Of a stretch of 64,000 nucleotides of DNA, positions 56,021 through 64,000 are shown in pieces. This DNA is from Dendrophyllia cribrosa. Its lineage: Eukaryota; Cnidaria; Anthozoa; Scleractinia; Dendrophylliidae. Positions within the stretch are counted from its first letter, which is position 1. Every line of letters starts with the position of its first letter. Under the pieces are notes generated by a model. The model did no database searches. It was not told the DNA's origin and was given only the letters and a program-made list of their open reading frames with translations. The stretch covers positions 12,765,328 through 12,829,327 of the forward strand of contig JAJLRJ010000007.1 in NCBI GenBank assembly GCA_024195265.1, in the 5' to 3' direction. A program made the position numbers and the translations under genes.

Positions 56021-56237
56021 CGGTCGTCAATTTTATTCTAATTGTGCTTCCGACCTTTCACCTTAGTTAAGCTAATCTTTTCATCGGCTTTAATTTCTGT
56101 TCAGAGAGCGACGCTGTTAGGCTCAGCCTATCTATATATATTATTCAGCTATCACTACACTAATCCAATTCATCCATGAGCTGGCTCATGGGAGCTTTTG
56201 ATATTCTTCCGTTCAGCATGCACATTCTTTTCTCTCC

Positions 56238-56394
56238 AATGGGCCTTTATCACACGGCGGCCATGTTGATTCCCAGGAGAATAAAATGCTTTGTTTTCCC
56301 CTGCTTAACCTCGTTCTCAACATTTTCACTGCGAGGCTTGGGGGGTAAACCTTTTGTTTTTATACAAAATGGCGGGGCGTGATGAAGGCCCATT
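56238..56394. mobile_element. MITE, GGCCTTTATCA-ended family (copy 2)
   Basis: AATGGGCCTTTATCACACGG at left and GTGATGAAGGCCCATT at right; better-preserved ends than the copy at 3399-3555. Confidence 0.8.
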
Positions 56395-57790
56395 AGGACC
56401 AACTAGTCGAATATACCAGAAAAATGTGATTTTGTCTTTAATGACTTGAGTCTATACTAAATTTTGTTCAGGTTTTGAACAAAAGAAACAATCATTTTCA
56501 GTCAACGTTTAGTTGTTTGCGTCCGCGTAATGTAGGTGTTCGTTTACAGTAAACATGGGAACAGCAAAAGTTTGGGACTTTAGCTACTGTCCACTTAATT
56601 AAAGGTGTCCGCTTAATAAGATGTCTGCTTAATACAGGTTTAACTGTATATTTTTACATTAAATTCTCGTAGACTCGTAGACGTTTTGTTAAAAATCAAA
56701 ACGAATGTGGACAAGGAATCGAATGTTAATTTTCCTTTTTCAGGCTGTACTGTTTTAGAAAACTCTGATAAATGCACGCAGTTTTTTCTCTCTATATAGA
56801 ATGCTGTATAGAAAGACGAATGAATAGCTTATTCCCGCAAAACACGTCGGTAAACAGTGACTTTCAGTTGAGTCTAGCAAAACCAAAACCAAGATAATTA
56901 AGGTTGGGTTCTTTTAAACCAATCTAAATCCGCATTGTGCGACGAAAATTCGATTTCCGTTCCATTTAGGGACAAACCAATCTTAGACTGCAATCTGAAT
57001 GATCCACGTCCGGAGGTGAATTGTTCAGATACCAATCTGAACGATCCACGTCCAGAGGTAGATCGTTCAGATTGGCATCAGAATCTGATTTCAGATCGCG
57101 CGTTCCATTTTAGCGAACTAGTTTTAGATCAATAGCACGTGGTCGTTCATAACCAGCAAACAAACAAACAATCAGAGGCCCTTTGCAAAGGGGCCAGGGA
57201 ATGATGAACGGAACGGATCATCTTCTTTCGGATTTTTGATCCAGCTATAAACATGAAAATCCAAACAATCTGGGTCACCTAAATCTGAAATTGGATTGTA
57301 TAAAAGGGACGCCACCTTAATTATTCTGGCCAATGGCGAAAAAAAACATCGCTATGAACCAATCGAAACACATGCAACCCATGCCCAGCGGGGAAACGTG
57401 CATGAGATAGCCACGAATTTCCCCTGGGTGAAAGCGTGCTGCGAACAATACACTCTCGTACCCGTGGTAGAAACGATTGGTTTTTTTGGTTTTACTTCTA
57501 ACTGTTTGACAATGCAATACCAAAGCAAACGTGAATTACGTTCGAGAATAGAACGCACGTTGAAAGTATCAAGATCCTAGCCCCGTACACGTACATTACC
57601 TACTTTCCTTTTACCAGTAAAAAACTCATCCTCAAAAGTATAATACTTAAATGTAAAACGACGATAACATAAGCAAATTATTTTCACACAACCACCATCT
57701 AAAAATTCAGAAAGTGAAACAAGACTGAGCATTTTACGGAAGGCATGTGTACCCTTTGTACTGATACATAATGATAATCATTTGATTTAT
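56395..57790. other. Gene-free stretch downstream of gene C
   Basis: Contains a fragment of a TA-flanked element (AATACAGGTTTAACTG, 56632-56647) and a small repeat AATCTGAACGATCCACGTCC near 56990-57075. Any later exons of gene C should lie here; I could not identify one. Confidence 0.4.
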
Positions 57791-60700
57791 TTATAAAAAA
57801 ACATACCTTTTGTTCTTCCTGTTGTCTTTATACTCTCCTGGCAACTTCACCTTGATAATTTTGAGCTTCTGTTTGAAGAGTACTACTGCAATGGCGATGA
57901 GACCTTTCCCAGGGCAACTTGCCAAACAGTATATTTCCCTCCCGACATCCAATGCACTTAACTGGTGCCCAGACCTCACGTTAAAAAGCCGACAGATATC
58001 ACTCGACTTGTCACGGGTGAGAATAACGCATTCTTCATCACTGACAAACTTACAGGCAGAAACACGGTCGCCTTTCCATAACATGTGAAGCATGTCTCCT
58101 GAATATGCATCGAGGACGTACATGCCTTTCCTTAGTACCGAAATGACCAAAAACTGGTCCGTAGGGGAAAACATTGTTGTTAAAAAAAAGTATTGACCAA
58201 AAGGCCAATGTTTTCTCCAGAGTACTGTTTGATCGTAGCTCAACTGCAACTGCTGGTCTGCTGTAGTTATCAGTTGGCACTTCCTGTTACATGCAAGAAA
58301 TTGCTCCCCGAGAAATTTGATTGTCGACAGTCTGTCTCCACTTGAAGTACTCAGAATTATTACTTCACTGACTCTCCACCCTGCACATACCACGCGTTCG
58401 TCTGAAATCGGGATTATTTTTTTGATTTCCCAAGGGACAGTCCAACGTCTGATGCACTCAGACAACTCACAATTCCACAATTCAATAGTGTCTTCACAAG
58501 TCGTGAATAGAACACCTTCTCTAACAAGTACAAGGCAGCATTCACTGTCAATTGTAAGGGATTTCTTTTCTCTATCAGGAAAGTTCTCTGCCTTGAGCTC
58601 CCCACTTGAAACGTCCCAAGCTGTAACTCCCGCTTTTCCTGCCTTACTGCTCACAAGATAAACAGTCTCGCCATCCAAAGAGAATTCAAGCTTGTGCACT
58701 ATAGTGTTTGTACCATCACTGCCTTTCGTTAATTCATCGAGAGACACCATGTCTATAGAATGAGCACAAGGGTGACTCCTTAAAGCAGAGTGCTTATCTA
58801 GCACAAACACAAATGGCCACTTCACGATTTGCGAGAGATCAGACCTTCTTTCAATAAAACAATAGAAGGGATCTCCTAACAAAAAACCACCCTCGCTACG
58901 TGATTCAAATTCCCATGGTTTGTAGGAAACAGTGTCAGCAGAAACGTCTAACGAAAACGTTTCATGATTCTCCACGATAACCTTTAAACAGAAAAGGTGA
59001 CCAAAGCCACGTGGTAAATAATGCCAACAAAAAAGGTATCGATGGTCAGCGGAGAACTTTACAATTCCGCATACGTTTGAAATGGATGTTTCTGTTAGTG
59101 TCTTAAAACCATTCATAACATCAAGCAAACAAATTGTACCCGTAGAATGAGAAATAGCTAGCAGCGTCCCATCTTGAGACCTCGCAAAAGACAAAACATT
59201 TTTATCTCTGGTTGTGCGAGTTATCTCTGTGCCATTCTTCAGACTCCACAGGATAAGGCATTTCGCATCATCTGGACAGTCAGTAAGTATTGTGTCACCA
59301 GAAATTGAACAAACAGAGAAAACACACTTGGATTCGGGAAAAAGACGGTTCAGGTCTCCTTTAAAATTATAGGCATGGCTAAGGACTCCTGGTAAGATGG
59401 CATCCTTAATAGGATGAAAGGTAACGGAACGAAAACAACACAAGGCATTTGTATCATAAAACCTGAAAGATAGTTCAGATGTCCTCAGTGCACCACAAAA
59501 AGAGTGGTAACGTTTTACTTCGACAACAGGACGTTTCCAAATTAGGTTTCCAGTATGAAGTGACCAAAGCTGAATCGTTCCATCGCGACATTCACAAACC
59601 ATGTAGTCCGACTGTGGTGAAACATCAAAACAAGCCACTTGAGATGAGCAATAAAATGTGGTTTGAACAGCTCCTTGCAGACCATTTTTGTCCAAGTATT
59701 CCATGTATGGTATGTCAGAATACTTATTCTCCAAAAGATTTGATGCCTCAGTAGACAGTTCTGGTCCTCCTTCATTCAACAACATTTGAAAGATAACATG
59801 AGGAAGTTCTTTTAATGCCCTATTATGCTTTCTTAAAAGGAACAACAAAGTTCCAAGAGATTTCACTCCTTTCAATCCATCTTGATTCTTGACATAAATG
59901 ATATCTTCAGAGGCTGTTGCATTGTTCACACACAGCTTTGCATACACAAGCTCTACGTCTAGGACATACATCTTTACAAGTTGTTCAAGGCTGCATTGTC
60001 TCGTATCCTCATCTAACTCCAGCATGTGTTGAACACCATGTTGCAGAGCATACTTTGTTGTGTCACTGAACTGCTCTGAGCTACCAACACCTTTCCTTTT
60101 CATCTCGTCGAATTCGTAAATGCAAAGTCTAGAAAGGATGCGATGGCCTTCGTTTTCATCCACACTGTAATTGTGTTGTCCGTAACGTGACTTATCAACC
60201 AACCAATCTTTGACTGACTTGTGAAAGAAGTGAATACAGCCATCTTGAACAGGAAGAAGCGACGATATACAAGCAATGGTCTTATTCAGTCTCCGTTGAA
60301 CTGCTGATGACAATGTGTCTGAGAACAACAACTTAAAAACAAAACCGAGTGGCAGTGGTTCTCTTGCAGCCGTGATGGCATTTAGGAAACTGAAAAACTG
60401 GTCTTCCGTAATGTTTACTTCCTTGCCAAGTTCGTTCTCCAGACGCCTGAAATAAGACTGGTAAACAGAAGAAATCCCTGAGGGTACAGTGCTCTCGAGG
60501 TGCTCCAAGGTGAGAACGGAAACGTTCTTCTTCAAGAAATCTACCAAAAAATGAGCACATAAAATGATACCTTCTGACATTTCAACGAGTTCTTCCAAGA
60601 TCACTTCTTGGTTTTTAGATTCTAAAACATACCTTAGCTGCTGTTTAAAGAAAAGGCGAATGTCCTTCAAGTTCTCTTCATCGCCTGGTTCCAGCAGCAG

Positions 60701-62086
60701 TGGTTGCAGACTTTTTAGACTGTCACAAATGTTAATTTCTGGTCGTGTTGTCAAAAGAAATCGTACCCAAAGTGGAAGCTTGTTAAAATACTTGGCAATC
60801 ACGTCTAGTAACTCATTCCGTCCTTGGTATTCACTTTCGTCTAAGGCATCAATCACCACAAGAGAGATGAAACCAGGATCACTTAATCTGCTCAGTGGTT
60901 CTTCGAAAAGCAATTCAAACAGATCACCCACTTCCATGTCATTAATCTCCAAACCCAAATTTCCAGACAGTTGTTCCGCAAGAGCGTTCTTGTATTCTGG
61001 CAGAGAACACGACAGATGATAGGCTAAGGACTGCAGCATCACCTTGGGATTCCTGTGGCGTGCCTTGTCATGTTGACAAAAATGGCTCCCTGACAATTTT
61101 CCATTTTCTTGCATTCTTTTGCACATCTCAGCTGCAATGACAGATTTCCCCATTCCTGCATTCCCACAAATTATCATCACACGATTGGGCGAGTTTCTGT
61201 CATCCAACCAGTTCGTGACTTTTGCAAAGATCGATTCACGGGTTCCTTCTAAATATCTTTCAGCGTAATACTTGATGTTGTTTTGGGTGTTCACCTTGGC
61301 AAGCTTGGTTAAAATTTCCTCTTCTTGGTCTGTGTTGAGTTGGGACTGATGAATTTCTGTAACAACTTGTTGCATATTCTTTCCGATATACAGAACTTCA
61401 TCCAGCTTGGATGTGTGTTCCTGAAGTGTTTCATAAGACTTCTGGACAGTCTGTTGAGTTTTGGTCTGAGCTTGATGCATGTCATTCAGTTGTGTCTTGA
61501 CATCCTCTTCACTGACAGCCCACTCGCGTAACGCGTCAAGATAATCTTTCTCGCCACCTCGCTCTGCCTTCAGTCTGTCAATTTCTGACTGATGCAACCC
61601 AAGAGCCACAAGAACAGCACTGATTTCCTGCCACAAAGCAGAGAAGGAATGTGTATCAACACCAGTGGTGGTAACATGACCATACAAGACGTTACGGAAC
61701 AACTTAATGCGGGCAAGGTTTGCCTCATGAGAGGTGTCACTAGGGGGTGGCTTAGCGTGCCACCCTGTGGAGGGAGGGGACAGTCCACAAATGTTGGTCA
61801 AAAGGAGGAATAGGAGAGTGATGTCAAATGTGTTGGAGTCTGGGGCGGCTCCACCAGGAGGGAACAGTTTGTCCCATTGATGGCCATTTAGAACTCTCCG
61901 TCTCAAGAGGTTGTTAAGAGTGGAAAAATTGGTATTGAGATCAGCGGCCAAGTTTGCAGGAGGGTGACGATGATCAAAAACACGCCTTAAAACTGTTGTG
62001 CCACCATCGATTAGAAGTCTGCTCAGCTTTGCTCCATTTGTCTTCTCTTCTGAGCTGGCCAGGGGCGATGGTGCTACAGCTGCCAT
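57791..62086 (-). CDS. HEPN-NACHT-WD40 protein C (1431 aa)
   Basis: Full-length sister of A. ATG at 62086 (MAAVAPSPLASSEEK) is preferred; the frame could start upstream only at a GTG. DZIP3-like HEPN about 10-190 with RNVLYGH (R131, H137); the shortest coiled-coil linker of the trio (one repeat); NACHT with Walker A GNAGMGKS (308-315), Walker B LVVIDALDES (from 409) and TTRPE; helical arm with FFHKSVKDWL; degenerate WD40-like propeller to the C terminus (DGTIQLWSLHTG, LILWSLKNGTE, VTAWDVSSGE, IELWNCELSE). The last four residues and stop are read from sequence following a donor AG/GTATGT (57807/57806), so the true C terminus probably lies in later exons. By family, a cytosolic STAND NTPase; sensor function is inferred. 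Nearly identical to A in the NACHT half, which suggests recent duplication or conversion. Confidence 0.9.
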   Translation of the reverse strand: MAAVAPSPLASSEEKTNGAKLSRLLIDGGTTVLRRVFDHRHPPANLAADLNTNFSTLNNLLRRRVLNGHQWDKLFPPGGAAPDSNTFDITLLFLLLTNICGLSPPSTGWHAKPPPSDTSHEANLARIKLFRNVLYGHVTTTGVDTHSFSALWQEISAVLVALGLHQSEIDRLKAERGGEKDYLDALREWAVSEEDVKTQLNDMHQAQTKTQQTVQKSYETLQEHTSKLDEVLYIGKNMQQVVTEIHQSQLNTDQEEEILTKLAKVNTQNNIKYYAERYLEGTRESIFAKVTNWLDDRNSPNRVMIICGNAGMGKSVIAAEMCKRMQENGKLSGSHFCQHDKARHRNPKVMLQSLAYHLSCSLPEYKNALAEQLSGNLGLEINDMEVGDLFELLFEEPLSRLSDPGFISLVVIDALDESEYQGRNELLDVIAKYFNKLPLWVRFLLTTRPEINICDSLKSLQPLLLEPGDEENLKDIRLFFKQQLRYVLESKNQEVILEELVEMSEGIILCAHFLVDFLKKNVSVLTLEHLESTVPSGISSVYQSYFRRLENELGKEVNITEDQFFSFLNAITAAREPLPLGFVFKLLFSDTLSSAVQRRLNKTIACISSLLPVQDGCIHFFHKSVKDWLVDKSRYGQHNYSVDENEGHRILSRLCIYEFDEMKRKGVGSSEQFSDTTKYALQHGVQHMLELDEDTRQCSLEQLVKMYVLDVELVYAKLCVNNATASEDIIYVKNQDGLKGVKSLGTLLFLLRKHNRALKELPHVIFQMLLNEGGPELSTEASNLLENKYSDIPYMEYLDKNGLQGAVQTTFYCSSQVACFDVSPQSDYMVCECRDGTIQLWSLHTGNLIWKRPVVEVKRYHSFCGALRTSELSFRFYDTNALCCFRSVTFHPIKDAILPGVLSHAYNFKGDLNRLFPESKCVFSVCSISGDTILTDCPDDAKCLILWSLKNGTEITRTTRDKNVLSFARSQDGTLLAISHSTGTICLLDVMNGFKTLTETSISNVCGIVKFSADHRYLFCWHYLPRGFGHLFCLKVIVENHETFSLDVSADTVSYKPWEFESRSEGGFLLGDPFYCFIERRSDLSQIVKWPFVFVLDKHSALRSHPCAHSIDMVSLDELTKGSDGTNTIVHKLEFSLDGETVYLVSSKAGKAGVTAWDVSSGELKAENFPDREKKSLTIDSECCLVLVREGVLFTTCEDTIELWNCELSECIRRWTVPWEIKKIIPISDERVVCAGWRVSEVIILSTSSGDRLSTIKFLGEQFLACNRKCQLITTADQQLQLSYDQTVLWRKHWPFGQYFFLTTMFSPTDQFLVISVLRKGMYVLDAYSGDMLHMLWKGDRVSACKFVSDEECVILTRDKSSDICRLFNVRSGHQLSALDVGREIYCLASCPGKGLIAIAVVLFKQKLKIIKVKLPGEYKDNRKNKRYVFL

Positions 62087-62149
62087 CCCAATCCACTGCA
62101 CTTAGTCCTCCTGTTCAACTGTACCTATAGACAGCATTAGGATGACATG

Positions 62150-62365
62150 ATGATTTACTGATTGATTTAAAACCTTTCTTTCTCTAGTCATTATGTCTAT
62201 ATACAGCTGTAGCAAGACTGGATTATGACTAACTGATTGATTTGGAACCTTTCTTTCTCTATTCATTGTGTCTCTATAGCAAGACTGGATGACTAACTAT
62301 GATTTACTGGTTGATTTAGAACCTTTTTTTCTCTATTCATTATGTCTATATAGCAAGACTGGATG
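62150..62365. repeat. Intronic minisatellite of gene C, about three units
   Basis: Same unit as 13970-14450 (ACCTTTCTTTCTCTAGTCATT, TAGCAAGACTGGAT) at the same place relative to the gene; half as many units. Confidence 0.8.
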
Positions 62366-62637
62366 ACCAACTCAGTACATCGTGGTTAATTTAAATATTC
62401 AAATTTCGGACATTTTCAGTCTGGATTCTGGATAAAATTGAATGATACATGCAATCAACAAGGTAAGACACCTTTATTATTTATTATTGATATATAAGTT
62501 GTGGTTCAATTTTATCCTTGGTTCAATTTTCATTTTCCTTTCTTCTTTTGCTGTATTAATATATGAACAATATTAAAACAAACGAAAATGACAATTGAAC
62601 CAAGGATAAAATTGAACAACGATATATAGAACCTTAC

Positions 62638-62695
62638 CATTTTCATAGTCCTCCATTTTACCAAAACCGCTGTCCGCTGTACCGTAGACCCAAAC
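62638..62695 (-). other. 5' exon of gene C with upstream ORF start
   Basis: Acceptor CAG, GTTTGGGTCTACGG..., ATG GAG GAC TAT GAA AAT G, donor GTAAGG. Joined to 62124 it encodes MEDYENGTVEQED and TAA, in frame with the main ORF. Confidence 0.6.
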
Positions 62696-62699
62696 CTGC

Positions 62700-64000
62700 A
62701 CTGAATATAACATAAAATACATAATGTAGTAACTGCACATCTATAGAAATCTGGTTATAGAATGAGTGTTAATTTTTGTTTCTTACAAGACATTGCACAT
62801 ACATGTACAGCTCTCTAATACACATGTGGGCGTACTCATGGGCGAGTAGCTGCCATAATGCTGTCCATTGATGTCATGGTACATGTACATGTATATCAAT
62901 AACAACTTACAGAGTGAGACCGGGGAGGCTTGTGTGGGTGGATTTATGACATTTAACTTTGGGTCATAACTTTTTTGGCTTAATATTGCAATGGCATTAA
63001 AACTATGGAAAAACGTACAGCTACATTGTATCATTCAGCAATGATATAAAGGAATCCCATTTACATGTAACTGGGGAAAATATTTTTAGTAATATTAGAG
63101 TTTAAGTAGATCCACTTTTTGAGAAAAAAATGCACACACTAAAAAGTTGCTGTTATATTGAATGTTATAATATATTAATTTTATGGAATCAGTTTATATT
63201 GACTTAATACATAACATTAACCAAGTTTTAGCAAAATCAGTGGAGCAGAAGTCATGCGGGGATATCAAGGCCACCTAAATTCAGCTCTGAAATCTCTTGA
63301 AATTTTCTATACATGACGTCCTTTAACAAAACAAGCTACAGGTGTGTACAAACCCAAAATTTCTGGAAGAATTAAGCCTTTCCAATTCTTGCTAATCTGT
63401 GTGCCAAGCCAAGTCAATCATGCATATAATTAAAAAAGTATTATTATTTTTACTAGTTCTGTAAATAATGTATAATGCTTGAAAACAGGCTGAATAAACC
63501 GATTCCTGCCCAACAATTTATCCCAAATATGATAGCAACATTTTTCACTGGGTGCGATTTTATTCAAAAAGTGGGATACACTTATTGAGTGCTTATAATA
63601 TCACTTAAATATTTTCCTGCTGTTAAATTGAATTCTTTCATTATTATCATGCACTGCCCCAGATGATAGCTACATGTATAAGTTTTCCCAAACAAAGACA
63701 AAAAAGTTATGACCCAAAGTTTGCCATACATGAATGCATCCAAAATTCCAAAAAAGCCACCACAGAGTTTTACCAAAAGCACCTACACTAATTATCATGA
63801 GTTACAAAATAATGCCTTATTTTTTTGCCTCATGAGATTTACCAGTTAGGATGCTAACATAATTTATAATAATTATTTTATGCTCATTCATCAGTTGTAA
63901 CTATTTTGGTAGAGGCAGTTGCCATGGCATGCAACAGAGCATCTAAAGTATGACTATTATTATTCAAGAATTGACCTAGTTAATTCTTTATTCAAAAATG
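62700..64000. repeat. Duplicated upstream flank of gene C
   Basis: Aligns in order with 15410-15500 and then 20430-22870 beside gene A, lacking the 4.4-kb integrase insertion and the 450-bp insertion at 21980-22430. It therefore serves as an empty-site reference. No genes seen. Confidence 0.8.

Overview
The window looks like nuclear DNA of an anthozoan cnidarian, most likely a stony coral. It is AT-rich and intron-bearing, crowded with short terminal-inverted-repeat elements (MITEs), LINE 3' tails and minisatellites, and carries large immune-type NACHT genes of a kind known to be expanded in corals. The species cannot be fixed from sequence alone.

Layout. (1) 1-7230: the 3' half of a selenoprotein O (SELENOO) gene on the + strand. 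It has seven visible coding exons, ends in a TGA followed by two serine codons and TAA, and has a candidate SECIS hairpin just before a poly(A) signal about 1.35 kb downstream. (2) 11033-15408 (-), 35742-41504 (+) and 57791-62695 (-): three paralogous genes, here A, B and C. Each has a small 5' exon, an intron of about 0.5-1.4 kb and one huge coding exon encoding HEPN (DZIP3-like), coiled coil, NACHT NTPase and degenerate WD40 propeller. B and C are full length. A has lost nearly all of its propeller by an out-of-frame internal deletion. Flanking DNA was duplicated with the genes, so the copies can be compared base for base. (3) 16056-18242 (+): a transposon-derived DDE integrase gene, broken by a 721-bp TTAA-target MITE and by a one-base frameshift. 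(4) 32709-33230 (-): remnant of a SAP-domain, transposon-associated gene. The rest is repeats: SINEs, LINE tails with simple-sequence ends, Tc1/mariner-, piggyBac-, hAT- and Harbinger-like MITEs, foldbacks, tandem duplications, and a hammerhead-like motif of Penelope type.

How the parts relate. The three NACHT genes form a local cluster of probable intracellular sensors that pair a possible RNase domain (HEPN with an intact RN-x4-H motif) with a STAND NTPase and a propeller. Three things vary between copies: the number of coiled-coil linker repeats (3, 2, 1), the presence of the propeller, and transposon content. Constant features are a 13-codon upstream ORF created by splicing, which lies in frame with the main ORF, and a phase-2 splice donor near the end of the long exon. 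Paralog comparison also shows clean TTAA insertion sites with their empty counterparts, and repeated 6-bp gains that turn TA into TACATGTA.
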